NCBI GenBank assembly: GCA_964035015.1
Contig: OZ035998.1
Location: 20,113,327 to 20,177,326, forward strand
Origin: Corallium rubrum
Taxonomy: Eukaryota > Cnidaria > Anthozoa > Scleralcyonacea > Coralliidae
Direction of reading: 5' to 3'
DNA length: 64,000 bases
Under the pieces are notes generated by a model that was given only the letters and a program-made list of their open reading frames with translations, searched no databases and was not told the origin of the DNA. Position 1 is the first letter of the stretch; each line of letters opens with the position of its first letter. The translations under genes were made by a program, and so were the position numbers. Of this stretch, positions 11,572 through 22,827 are shown in pieces.

Positions 11572-11780
11572 TCCTATGAACTTCGTATTTTTCATGATTT
11601 TGCTTTCACCCTTCCCTGTGTAGAGGGTCAGGGTCATTGTTTGGGTTAGCTAACTTAAGCCAATCATAAATCTTGTTCTCGCTACGTGATGCCTCAAGCT
11701 TGCTGCTTTCAGCACAAGCAATTATTTAATTAAAGTTCATTGTGACGTCATTAATCTATCCTTTTCCCAGTGCCGACAAC

Positions 11781-13167
11781 ATGCCCAAAGTGCGACGGCT
11801 AGCCGTGCAGTTCTTCAAGCCTGGGGATTTGGTGTGGGCAAAGGTGAAAGGCTACAAGGAGTGGCCCGCCAAAGTAAGTGCAAGAAACGCATGTGTGCCG
11901 CAAAACGTTGAGTGAGTTTACCCGCACTTACCTCCCATCTTTTTGTCCCAGATAATTGCTCTGGCACCGAATGGCACGTTCACAGTTAGGTTCTTCGGAA
12001 CACAAGAAAGGTAAGCAATCCTTCTTATCACTGTGGCTGTTTGGACGTTTCTTGCAAAACTAAAAATTGAAATTTCAAATCAACAGACGTTCTTTGCAGA
12101 AGCGCTTCCTGACGCCATGGTACAATCGATACCAGTTTCAGCCATCCAAGTTATACGAAGACCTGTACGAACAAGGACTAACCGAAATCGAGGGTGAAGC
12201 CGAGGCTAGGCTTAGCGCCTCACCAGAAATAGTACCCTTATCTCCACAGACGTCTTCAGAGGCGTCTCCACCCCCCTCGAGCTCACATGCAGGACCCAGC
12301 GGCGCATCTACAGTAACCATAATCGTGAACACTGAAGTCACGCCTCCCGTCCAAGCACCAAACTCCGAATATAACCCAGCGGAGTTATATTCGGAGCTTG
12401 GTGCTTGGACGGCTAAAGTCGTGGTTGAAACGCCTCGTCAAGAACGGGAAATACCACGAGAGACATCTACACCATTCAAACCCACGGTCAACCATGCGGT
12501 AAGTGAAGAAGATACGAATAAATTATTACGAAAACAAAAGTTTTTCGGTACAACAATAGAGGTCGTGTCAGAAGAAATACAGAGATTGTTAAGCGAAGAA
12601 AGGGCACGAAAAGAAATGGAAAACGCTCTGCAACGCTTGAATTCATTAGAAGCCGAGTATAGCAACACAGTTCAAGCGTTAATATCCGTTCTTGAAGATG
12701 AACAGTTCGTGAATAAAGAGGTTCAACGGTGGGCCGTATTTCAACAAAGAATTTTGCAAGCTTCAATGAACGCCGAGAAGTATATTTCGTCCCAATTACA
12801 AAAAGAAGAGGATGAAAAGCGATCATCTACTTCGACGTTTGGACCCCGCAACCCAGGAACTAGCCGGTTACGGCTTCCTAAGTTTACATTAACTGAATTT
12901 ACTGGGAATATTTTACATTGGGTTTCGTGTTGGGATCAGTACAAAATATGTATTCACGAGAACGACATGCTCACCGATCGAGATCGCTTTAATTATCTAC
13001 GAATGTATGTGAAGGGGACAGCCAGAAGAGCTATCGAGTACATCGAGGTATCGAGTGAGAACTATGCGAAGGCGATCGAGGCACTCCAGAAAAGATATGG
13101 CAGAAAACGATTGGTCGTTGAACACCTGATTGAATCTTTGCTCACATCGAGAAAAAGGAGAAAGTAG
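11781..13167 (+). CDS. PWWP-Gag fusion of BEL-1 (three exons)
   Basis: Exons 11781-11873, 11952-12010 and 12087-13167 join in phase; introns of 78 and 76 bp have GTAAGT/CCAG and GTAAGC/ACAG ends. The first 75 or so residues form a PWWP domain: FKPGDLVWAKVKGYKEWPAK, then FTVRFFGTQ, then two closing helices. PWWP domains bind DNA and methylated histone H3K36. A proline/serine-rich linker follows, then a coiled coil (about residues 215-310 of the fusion), then the BEL Gag core of DUF1759 type (RLPKFTLTEFTGN, GTARRAIEYI). The frame breaks near 13145 and resumes in the 13200 frame. A perfect-looking 66-bp palindrome sits in the linker. Gag assembles the particle; PWWP could tether it to chromatin (inference). 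Confidence 0.7.
11874..11951 (+). other. Intron 1 of PWWP-Gag
   Basis: A 78-bp intron with donor GTAAGT and a pyrimidine-rich acceptor ending TTTTTGTCCCAG, phase 0. It interrupts the PWWP strand pair at WPAK/IIAL. Confidence 0.75.
12011..12086 (+). other. Intron 2 of PWWP-Gag
   Basis: A 76-bp intron with donor GTAAGC and acceptor ATCAACAG, phase 2. It falls after FFGTQER. Confidence 0.7.
12347..12412. repeat. Palindrome inside the Gag linker
   Basis: CCGTCCAAGCACCAA plus CTCCGAATATAAC is mirrored by GTTATATTCGGAG plus TTGGTGCTTGGACGG with one mismatch. It stays in frame and encodes APNSEYNPAELYSELGAW. It is close to where host-like PWWP sequence gives way to Gag. Confidence 0.85.
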
Positions 13168-14633
13168 ATGCACGATCTCTTCGTAATTTATACGATATCA
13201 TGGTCAGCCGATATCATACGCTTGAGTCTTATGAGCCTAATCTGACATATGCCCACCGAATTTTGGTACCGATTCTTCAATCCAAGTTACCCAATGAAAT
13301 TCGCCGCAAGTGGGAATTCCAGCTTTTAAAGCTTGAAAATGAAAAAGATGACCTTAAGGTAACTGTTGAGTACTTGTTTGATTTTTTAAGATCTCATGTC
13401 ATGTCCGAGGAGGCGGCGGAGAACTCCACGCGTAAGGAAAAGATATTTCCCAAAGACCGTAAAGACCAACGCAGAAGAGACTCCTCGCGAAGAAGTTATG
13501 AAAGACGATACGTAACACAAGAAACGCCCTACTCAGATACAGCATTAAATAGCAAGACGAGCAAAGAAAAGTCAACAGGTCCATACATCCAAGAATGTGT
13601 TTATTGTTGTAAAGCACACGATATTACGAACTGTTTTCTTATTAGGAAGAAATCAGTCGATGAAAGTCTGGAAACAGTTAAAGACAAAGGACTTTGCTTT
13701 AACTGTCTTTTGCCAACGACCCCAAACCATTACAGTGTAAATTGTAAACGTCCAGGGTGTTCCGTAGAAGGTTGTAAGAGAAGACATCATACTCTTCTAC
13801 ATCGCATTTCGTCCCCACCACAAGACCAAGGACAAGGTAACAACAAGAAACCAGGTGACGATGACTATGAAGAGGAGAACTCGCTTGATCAAATCACCAG
13901 TCATGCTGGGATTGCCAAGAGGTTTTTATCTACCACCACTGATTCACAAGTGATGTTACTTCCTACGGCCTTGGTCAACCTGGTCTCCGATGGAGTCACA
14001 CTACCGGTCCGTGTTCTGGTGGATAGTGGGAGTGACCAATCCTATATACGCAACGAAATTGCTGACGTATTAAACTTGGCTTCAAATGGCCCTACCAAAA
14101 CGATGACCATTTTGATGCATGGAGATCAATCTCGTACGACAAAGGTGAGAAATGTCAGTTTTCAACTATCAACGCGTGATAAACGAAGGCAAATTAATCT
14201 TAACACATGGACTGTTGCCACCGTCTGTTCGCCCCTGGAACCTGCAGTCGTTGACCTTTCCCAGTACCCGCATTTAAAAGGAGTGAGATTGGCTGATACT
14301 TTTCCGAGAGATGAAGCGACGATCGACATTTTGCTCGGCGCCGACCAGTGGTCTAAAATTATCAAAGGTGGTATTCGGAAAGAATCTCCAAACAGTCCAG
14401 TGGCTATGCATTCATCGTTTGGTTGGTTACTTTCAGGCCCCACAGAAGTTGAACGCTCGGCAGACACAAGGTCTAGCTCATCCTCGTATTTTTCCAAAGT
14501 AAAGTTAATCGAAGGCGACCCTAACCTGACTTTGAAAAAGTTCTGGCAATTGGAGTCGCTCGACATAATAGATGATCTCAAGATCTACCGCATGATGAAG
14601 AATATGCCGTACAACTGTTCTGGGAAAGCATAA
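13145..14633 (+). pseudogene. BEL-1 Gag C-terminus and retropepsin
   Basis: Continues the Gag core after a one-base shift (HIEKKEKVDARSLRNLYD) into the ORF at 13200. Two cysteine clusters form the nucleocapsid: CVYCCKAHDITNCF and CFNCLLPTTPNHYSVNC, then GCKRRHHTLLH. The aspartic protease motif LVDSGSDQSYI is at about residue 275 of the 13200 frame, with ILLGADQW as the flap-side partner. It would cut the polyprotein. It ends 14631-14633 in a stop where the family continues into RT, another frameshift. Confidence 0.8.
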
Positions 14634-14711
14634 AGTTTGATGGAGAAAGATACGAAGTAGCGCTGCCCTGGAAAAAGAAATGCCCTAAACTAGTCGACAA
14701 TCGAAAGCTGC

Positions 14712-15853
14712 ATGGTGATGAAACGACTCATTAACGTCGAAACGATGCTGAATAAAGAGCCAGAGCAAGCCCGGATGTACAAGAACACCATTAACCAGTA
14801 CATCAACGATGGACATGCTAGAGAAATAACAACCGAAGATGATGCAGCGGACCGGATCCATTATTTACCACATCATCCAGTATTTCGGACAGACAAGTCC
14901 ACAAGCAAGTGCAGAGCGGTGTTTGATGCCGCAGCCAAGAATGGAGTAGGTATCTCTTTGAATGACTGTCTTTTACCTGGCCCAGCTCTTCAGCCAGATA
15001 TACTGTCCATTTTAATGCGGTTTCGCCTGCATCGTATTGCCATGATGGCTGACGTCCGGAAGATGTTCTTACAAGTTAAGTTAGCTCCTAAAGATCAGAA
15101 CGCACACCGTTTTCTATGGAGAGACATGGATCCTTGTAAGCAAGTGAAAAACCTATTGTATGACCCGACTACCGTTTGGTGACATAAGCAGCCCCTTTGA
15201 AGCAATCGCTACAATGCACCTTCACGCAGAAGTAAATAGCACTACCTTTCCCGAAGCTGCTCAAGCCATCAAAGAAGATACTTATGTTGATGATTGTCTT
15301 ACCGGAGCTGAACTTGTCTTACAATGATCTGGTCAAATTGATGAAGATGGGAGGATTCGCTTTAGTCAAGTGGACGACGAATTCGGAAGCATTACTCGCC
15401 TGTATTCCGGACGATCAAAGAGTTCCTGATCGTTACGTGTGCCTCGATAGTGAGTCTGAGCCGTTAAAAGCCTTGGGTACATCATGGGATACGAATGAAG
15501 ATCAATTCTTATTTCAACAAGGAGAGAAATTGTTGCAAGTTGCGGATCCAGAAACAAAAAGAGGTCTGGTTAGTATATCTTCTAAACTCTTTGATCCGTT
15601 AGGGTTTCTTAGCCCTTATCTTATTCGAGCAAAGATGTTGTTCCAGAGATTGTGGGTGCTTGGTTTAACGTGGGACGAGCCACTCGACGAGGAAACTAGA
15701 ACCCAGTGGAAAACGTGGAAACAAGAACTTAAAGGTCTGAACACTATCCAAATTCCTCGTTCTTTTCTAACAAATCTTGATGTCGAATTAACAGATGTCC
15801 AACTACATGGTTACAGTGATGCAAGCCCCAAAGCGTATGGAGCCGCTATTTAT
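14712..15853 (+). pseudogene. BEL-1 reverse transcriptase (two frames)
   Basis: Pieces 14712-15182 and 15284-15853. Visible are STSKCRAVFDAAAKN, the first catalytic Asp in MMADVRKMFLQVKL, and YVDDCLTGAE at about 15280. A frameshift of the ORF lies between 15150 and 15284. Downstream, GFLSPYLIRAKMLFQ and HGYSDASPKAYGAAIY belong to the connection and the start of RNase H. The frame is cut at 15853 by the hAT insertion. Confidence 0.8.
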
Positions 15854-17650
15854 CAGGGGCGGATCTAGGATTTTTGTCACCTTAGTCCAAAATATTTGGG
15901 TTCTAGGGTGGGTGGGGGGTTGGTGGTCATGTTCCCCGGCCGCAGATTTAATTATTTTAACCAAGAAATAAACAACAGATATAATACATCTACTTCAAAT
16001 ATTTAATAAGATTCATGATTTCAAATATTTTATATGAAACTGATAACCATACTGCATGCAAGAGCTCGAAACAGAGCTGTATAGGCAATTCCCAGATGCC
16101 TCAGACCTAAAACATTTAAATACTATGTCAAATTCAAAAACGTTGTAGGTCTGACTTATATAGTCTCTATATTAAGGGCTTATTTACAAGGAGGTATTAT
16201 CCTAGGCACTTGGTTACTCTAACATACTGGTTACCCTAGCTCATACATTTCCTGTGGGGTTTGTTTTGTTTGTTGTATTTACAAGGAGACTAGGGTAACC
16301 CACCCGGGTGCTAGGTTACCCTAGCTGGGTTATGTTTTGTCCTTGTAAATGCATTTGGTAGGGATAACTCACCTACCCAGCACAACTTTTTACTTGTTTG
16401 GTAACCACATCTAATAGAGTTGACCCAGGGTAGGGGTAAACCCTACCTTGAAAACAGGCCCTATAACTATGGTCTCTCACATAAAATAACAGTCTCTCAC
16501 ATAAAATAACATAATTATGATTGCCAGACCTCACTATCTATTTTATAAATTTATGAAGTAGTCTACATTATCCAATCATGATAAAATTCTTTAGCTTGTA
16601 TTTAAATTCTTGCTACCATGCTAGTCTCAAAATCATATTAATATTCAATTAAATTTTCAAACCATTTATATAAACAAATACAAGAGGGAAAACCCTGAAT
16701 GAATTTCAGCTACTTGCGCTACAAACACGTAGATATATAAATAAGATTATAAACAATAGTAAAGGTCACCTTTCATTTGAAGACATGCCATGTGGTCTCA
16801 ATCGTGGCGAAGGTTGTTATTGTATTATTAAAATTCCATGTAGAATTTATGTCTTAAAACGTCAAACGAACTTAAAGAAACTAGAAAATAATTAAGGCAG
16901 AAAAATCTGCTTACCTGAGAGCAGCACGAGGTTTCTTCCTGTCATTGTTGGCTTATGTTACCGTATATCTCAGTGCCAAAAATCCTTTGAAGCGTCTTGC
17001 CAATCTTGGTAAAATGCTCCTTCGCGCAAAGCATCCTTCGCTTATTGACCCTCGAGTCGACGGTATTAAAGCCGTTTTATATTAAAATCTCTCGCAACAA
17101 TTAATCCCTTCAAAGCGAATACATCAAGATCTATCACGTTTGTATTAGGCAAAGCCATTTTCCGAACGAAAGAATCCGCTTGTAGTGATACTAGTGCAAC
17201 TGTGCAAGTTAGTCAGAATCGATCACTGATCAGCCCACAAATCAGTCGAGAACTACAAAGTAAAACGCCGCTAAACCAATCCGTGCTCTTGATAAAGAGC
17301 TATTGGAAAATTAAGCCAAGCAGAAAGGGTGATACAAGGGGTCTAAATCCGTCGAGAAAGACAAAGAAATCCGGCAAACACTCTGCAAACCAATCACAGG
17401 TCGCTATAAAGGCTAATTTATAAATTCAACCAATCACAGAGGCTGATACAATAGGCTCAAATCCGTCGAGAAAGAACAAAGTCAACCGCGCGGCGTGGGT
17501 TAAAATGCCGGTCGGCAGGCTTACCTAATCGATTATCTTGGCAATCTCGAGAGTCGAGACTGAGAGAAGAACGATACGATAATTATTTTTTTTGTAGATT
17601 TTTTTACCTTAGTCGTATGACTTATTTGACTAACGCTAAATCCGCCCCTG
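15854..17650. mobile_element. hAT element inserted in BEL-1 pol
   Basis: The ends CAGGGGCGGATCTAGG and AAATCCGCCCCTG are flanked by ATTTAT on both sides (15848-15853, 17651-17656). Removing it rejoins the RNase H frame (GAAIY/LRLQ). Only six bases are duplicated against the usual eight for hAT. No transposase is seen. A nested repeat near 16174-16460 contains several copies of GGTTACCCTAG in both orientations. Confidence 0.8.
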
Positions 17651-18235
17651 ATTTATCTTCGTCTCCAAGATTGCCAAGGAAAGGTAAGAGTAAACTTCCT
17701 TCTGGCAAAAAGCAGAGTAGCGCCTACGAAGCGAGTTACTTTACCGAGGCTAGAACTAATGGCGGCATATCTCCTCTCCAAGTTGATTACATTTCCATTA
17801 AAAGCCCTCAAGATGAAAGTGAATCAGTATACCTGTTGGTCCGATAGCATGGTCACCTTGGGATGGATTCGCCGACCCAGTTATACCTGGAAAGTTTTCG
17901 TGGCCAATCGTGTGCAAGCGATCCAAGAAAATGTGGCACCTGGGCGTTGGCGGTATTGTCCCAGTGGTTCTAATCCGGCAGATTTTGTGACGCGTGGTGA
18001 ATCCTTAAAAGATCTAGCGGAGAATTTCCTTTGGTGGTATGGGCCAGAGTGGCTCGGCGGCCCGTCGGAAGAATGGACAAAGAATGTGGTAGACGTAACG
18101 ATTCAAGACTACCTAGGATGGAATCGAAGAACCGTGTGTAATCTCGCTGTTCTGAAGTCAACACCACCGTGCATCAATGAAGGAAAGATTCGAACGTTAG
18201 ACAAAGTTGATCAGAGTCATAGTTTTGGTATTTAA
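17651..18235 (+). pseudogene. BEL-1 RNase H region
   Basis: Continues RNase H after the hAT element. The frame at 17759-18235 includes LMAAYLLSKL, YTCWSDSMVTLGWI (catalytic Asp) and the family phrase GSNPADFVTRG. RNase H removes the RNA strand during reverse transcription. The frame is lost near 18200. Confidence 0.75.
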
Positions 18236-19322
18236 GTTCGTAAGGTTGGTTAAACCGCGGAGCCCCCTCGAAGTAACGGTTGAAGACCGCTCTACCGAAA
18301 TCACTGCAGAAGAAATGAAGGAGGCCGAAATTTATTGGTATCACAAAGTACAACAAGAAAGCTTCCGTGAGGAGTGTTATCGATTGCAGAACAAGGAACG
18401 TTTGCCTTCCAACAGTTCATTGAACAAACTGGCGCCGTTCTTCGATGAAAGCAACAATTTAATCCGTGTTGGTGGCCGTTTACAGTTTGCCAATTTACCG
18501 GAGGAAACAAAGCACAAAATAATTCTTCCTGCTAAGCATCCTGTGGTAGATAAGTTGATAGCCCACGCCCATGAAGTACAAGCTTGTCATGCTGGTCCTG
18601 AAACCACTTTAGCTATCCTTAGAGAAAGATTTTGGAGACTATGTGGACGTCGATCCGTTAAAAGAGTTATCAACAAATGCCGAACTTGTCGGAAATATCG
18701 AATTGGACCTGTTCAGCAACAAATGGCACCATTACCAGTCGAACGAGTTACCAATTCTCCACCATTTACCCATGTTGGAATCGATTTTACCGGACATCTT
18801 ATTCTGAAGGTACAAGCCAAGAAAAAATCGGATGTGATCTATCAAAAGGCCTATGTCTGCATATTTTCCTGTGCTACGACAAGAATGGTCCATCTAGAAC
18901 TGACGAATAACATGACTACAGATGAATTTCTCCAAGCATTCCGACGCATGTACAACCGCAGAGGACTCTGCAATACTTTATGGTCGGACAATCAAACCAC
19001 TTTCAAGAAAGAAAATAAAGATATGAAGTGGTTCTTCGAAACTTCAGAGCAAAAAATGCTTAAAGTATGGAAGAAGTTAGATCCTTTACGACTACAAAGA
19101 GAAATGGCAGACAAAGGAATAAAATGGAAATTCATTACTGAAAGAAGCCCACATCGGGGAGGATGGTGGGAACGTGTTTGTCGTTCGTTGAAAGAACCCC
19201 TCCAAAAAATCCTTGGAAAAGCCTTGCTGACTTATACGGAGATGTATGCGGTCCTGACCGAGATCGAAGCAGTCATAAACTCAAGACCTTTGACGTTTGT
19301 TGGCAATAACATCCATATATGA
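18207..19322 (+). pseudogene. BEL-1 integrase
   Basis: The N-terminal zinc-binding part has LIAHAHEVQACHAG and NKCRTCRKYR (HHCC). The catalytic core shows GIDFTG (first Asp), LWSDNQTTF (second Asp) and RGGWWERVCRSLKE (Glu). All three catalytic residues are intact, unlike BEL-2. Integrase joins element cDNA to host DNA. The frame shifts near 19310 into the DUF5641-like tail. Confidence 0.85.
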
Positions 19323-19924
19323 TGGTCAGATTATTACCCCAGCACACCTCGCCTTGGGAAGAGGTTTAAATGAAATACCTGATGTTCCGAAAGAAGCTAC
19401 TGCCATAGCACCCGTAACATCTCGATTTCTGTATCGTCAAACTTTGGTGAATCGTTTTTGGAAAAGATGGTTAACCGAATACTTGCCAAGATTAACGGTC
19501 CGTCAGAAATGGCGCGAAGAGAAACCACCACTGAAGGTCGGTGACGTTGTGTTAATCTCGGAAGACAGTGTTAATCTCGGAAGACAATGTTAAGCGGGGT
19601 AAATGGCCGTTGGGTGTTGTGCAAGAAGTGCATAAAGGTGCCGATAATCTCATTCGTACCGCCACCTTAAAAACAAAGTTGGGAGAAAGAAAGCGGTCAA
19701 TCTAAAAGCTATATTTGTTGGAAGAAGCGCAGAGAGTAGAAAACGGAAAAGAACAAGAACCTCGGGAAAGAATTGTTCAACGAGATCAAGAAGTTGACGC
19801 AGCTGAACCGCTTCCTGAAAAATATATTATTAATGATTTAGACACTCCGTGCCAAGGCGGGGAGGATGTACTAATTACTCGTTCAGGAAGACGGCTTCGA
19901 GCTCCCAAGAGATCTGACATATGA
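19297..19924 (+). pseudogene. BEL-1 DUF5641-like tail and pol C-terminus
   Basis: RFWKRWLTEYLPRLTVRQKW and LKVGDVVLISED match the tail of BEL/Pao pol. A direct duplication of about 21 bp (GTGTTAATCTCGGAAGACA twice, near 19549 and 19570) throws the frame. After it the reading resumes and the last piece 19715-19924 ends TRSGRRLRAPKRSDI inside the 3' LTR. Confidence 0.75.
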
Positions 19925-20078
19925 TAGATTATTTAGATTTTTAATATAGAACATAAATATTAGCATAAAATTAACAAAAAAAATATAAATGGAGACAAAC
20001 TTGAACTAGGAGATTATTACTTACGAAAGTGTCATAGGGTAAAGCTATATTTAAAGCGTTTTATATAGTGAATTTACA
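19867..20078 (+). repeat. BEL-1 3' LTR
   Basis: Begins TGTACTAATTACTCG and ends ATTTACA. It is the partner of 9848-10076, with a short deletion near the right end. Confidence 0.85.
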
Positions 20079-21456
20079 TAATGAAACAGATTGGGGACAT
20101 TCAAGTCGATCCTTGCTTGAATCTCAAATCAATCCACTCCACTGAGTGATTGACTTCAGTCATTCGTTTCGATCAGATCGAAAATTTTTAATCTTCTTCG
20201 TGTAAACACAACAAGAAGAAACAACATGCGAGATTTGATTGAACACTCAATCCGCTTCATGTTGATTGGTTAAAATAGTCTCTCCCTGCAAATGACATCT
20301 CGTATCGCTTTTACATGATACCGGAACCGATATATACCAGAAATTCCATTCTGAAACGACAACCCGCAGCATAAACTCATTCGGCAATAAACTAGAAATA
20401 CATGATCGCAACAACCCCTCGCCCACTTTTAATATATACATTTTTGTAAACCACCCCCACCACCACCAGTCCACCACCACACACACACTTTCTGGGTTTT
20501 TTTGTTTTTTTTTGTATTTAAGTCTATTATAGTATTTATATTTTTATATTTAGCCTATTATACTTTTTATAGTATGTAATAATAAAATTAACGGCCTGAA
20601 AAATTTTGAATAGAAAGAGAGAAACAAACCAGTACTGTATAACATCAAAGAAAATTCATTGGCAAAGTTCATCTGTAGTCATGTACATGTATTGACACAC
20701 CGAAAGAGCATAAAAAGTCTATTACAAAAGATACGAGATGAACCAAATAAGAAATTTACATCCAAAATAGCATGGCGGGAAATGGTGGACATAGAGAGGT
20801 GGAGCTAAAGCCCTATTAAACTAGTACCTATGTCGCGCGGTCGTCACAGTTCCGCGGTTCAGAAGAAAAGAGAACAACTAATTTATGCGATGTTGGATGA
20901 AATCTTTATTCGATGATCAGAAAATACTGAAGCTTTGAGATTGAAAACCGCAACAACGACAAATACAGGCTAGAAATGAAGAATATCATCGAAAAGACGG
21001 ATCTTTATAGTAGACGAATCAGATCGAAACTTGTACGAAAATAGTCTACCTCTGTTTGATTTTCGATAACTTGAGCAGCAAGGTTGGTACAATTTGTATA
21101 TTCGCCATACTGGCTTGTGTTAGACTTGTTCTCAAAATAGTATATCAAAAACCGCAACGGATTTAATATCTGTGGCATATCGCTCATGATATTTACATCA
21201 CAGATGTGTTGCACTATACGATTCAGATTGAAACATTTGAAATAATTTAAAAATTGACACTGCTAAGACGATTGTTTCACTCATCCTCTATGTAAGTCCT
21301 ATTAATCTTGCAGAACTTTTCTAGTCAAAATTTTTGTAAGTGGGCATGCATTACGCGCATGCGTGACCATTATTTCTCGCCATGGATAATAGTGGCCAAG
21401 AAAAGACACAATGCCACGTCCTAGCGTCCAAAGGACAACTGTAGACAAGAATATTA
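20079..21456. other. No gene seen
   Basis: Intron DNA of the KH gene. It contains T-rich and CCACCACC-type low-complexity runs at about 20450-20520 and no supported gene or complete element. Confidence 0.5.
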
Positions 21457-21703
21457 CAGTCGTTGGCACCTAAGCGTGCATACACCGCCAGTCAAAACAT
21501 GTTTTATGTCAAAGTTAAATGTTTACCTTTGGAAAGGTAGTAGGTTTTCATTCAATATATTCGAACCAATACATTATTGTCACATGAATGTGCCCTTAGT
21601 CAATCACATCTCACCAATCCCACGGTGTTGATTTCAAAACGGTTAACTTTGACTTAAATTTGTTTTGACGGGTAGTGTTAACACGCTTAGGTGCCAACGA
21701 CCG
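21457..21703. mobile_element. Mariner-like MITE
   Basis: The ends C(A)GTCGTTGGCACCTAAGCGTG and CACGCTTAGGTGCCAACGACCG are flanked by TA on both sides. The 247-bp interior is non-coding. Tc1/mariner is inferred from the TA target and CAGT-type end. Confidence 0.7.
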
Positions 21704-21871
21704 TATTTATATTGCATGATTTTCTTTTTCAAGACTCAGCTAAACTGGTAAATATGAATCTCCTACCGTTAAACTTTCTTCTGCTTTTGTCACCAGAAAC
21801 ACTGCCAATTCAGTCTATACTCTTTTCAGAATTCAGATTGTTTTTCTCGTTCGGTTTCTTGCTTTTTCCGT

Positions 21872-22165
21872 GACCAGGCATCATTCAAATTTCAATTCTC
21901 TTCAAGATCTAAAAAGTCGTTTGTTTCAAACTCATTTCTTCATCGTTCTCCCTCGAGTTAAGTAGAATAATACACCAGAGCAGAATTCTTTACAGGCTTT
22001 GGCCAGTTTCAGGACACAAGTGTCGTTCCGTGACCATGCAGGCATAATTCAGTTCTCTTCAAGATCTAAAAAGCCGTTTGTTTCAAACTGATTTCTTCAC
22101 CGTTCTCCCTCGAGTTAAGTAGAATACACCAGAGCAGAATTCTTTACAGGCTTTGGCCAGTTTCA
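21872..22165. repeat. Direct tandem duplication, about 145 bp
   Basis: Two adjacent copies share TTCTCTTCAAGATCTAAAAA and GAATTCTTTACAGGCTTTGG with few differences. No frame is conserved. Confidence 0.8.
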
Positions 22166-22257
22166 GGACAGTGTCGTTTTCGGTCTTCGTCGTATTAACA
22201 GTTAATACTACTGTGCCAGTACCCTGCTATCCGAACTGGCGAAAGTTGCGGATTTGT

Positions 22258-22258
<1 letters not shown>

Positions 22259-22313
<55 letters not shown>
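22259..22313. repeat. (TA)n microsatellite
   Basis: Alternating TA. Confidence 0.95.
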
Positions 22314-22317
<4 letters not shown>

Positions 22318-22638
22318 ATCTCGCAGAATTTCTTTCCCACTTGCGTGTAATTTCGCGTGTAGTGAACTCCACGCGTGTCGAGATGTCGGGCTCGGGGACT
22401 GCATTTTATTCGGGAATCATGATGTAAACAGACAAAAATATTTCAACAGAATCAGTACTATGAGTTTATTCCGCATTGAAACTCGTTCCGGTATAATGTA
22501 TAAACACTCCCTGTACTCGAACTCCCTGCATCCAACAACGTATACACGCAGCTAAGTGCCTACTTGCTTTTTATAGTACTTTGTATTCTATTTCCTGGTT
22601 GTAAATTAAAGAGTTCTAAGCCTATATATGATTTCTAG

Positions 22639-22827
22639 ATTGCTTGCAAAGATTATATGTCCAGGAAGGAACTTGGTGGCGAGAATCATTTTGTTTGCTT
22701 CAACACGAATGACGAAGATGTAACAGTCAAGTTTGAGCTAAAGAATGATAATAATACACCTAAATTGGACGGTTTTATGAAAGGCGAACGGTACAGAATT
22801 GAAATTGAAAATCAGACCGATAGTGAG
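22639..22827 (+). CDS. KH-gene exon 2
   Basis: Acceptor ATGATTTCTAG, donor GTACAG, 63 codons, phase 0 at both ends. The encoded segment (FVCFNTNDEDVTVKFELKND, then a glycine-methionine turn and ERYRIEIENQTD) alternates hydrophobic and charged residues like beta strands. No domain is recognised. It precedes a (TG)n run in the intron. Confidence 0.65.

Larger units (their letters stand above)
9848..20078 (+). mobile_element. BEL-1, BEL/Pao LTR retrotransposon with PWWP insert
   Basis: Two LTRs (9848-10076, 19867-20078) flank a tRNA-type primer site, a Gag with PWWP, zinc knuckles, retropepsin, RT, RNase H, integrase and a DUF5641-type tail, in that order. This is the BEL/Pao order. Length is inflated by a hAT insertion (15854-17650) and by unexplained DNA between 10507 and 11780. 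Flanking target duplications are not clear (CTATG against TAATG). Several frameshifts make it non-functional as it stands. Confidence 0.85.

Noticed and set aside
16200..16440. Telomere-like repeats because of repeated GGTTACCCTAG words
   Set aside because: The words are irregular, in both orientations and mixed with other sequence inside a hAT element; there is no TTAGGG-type array.
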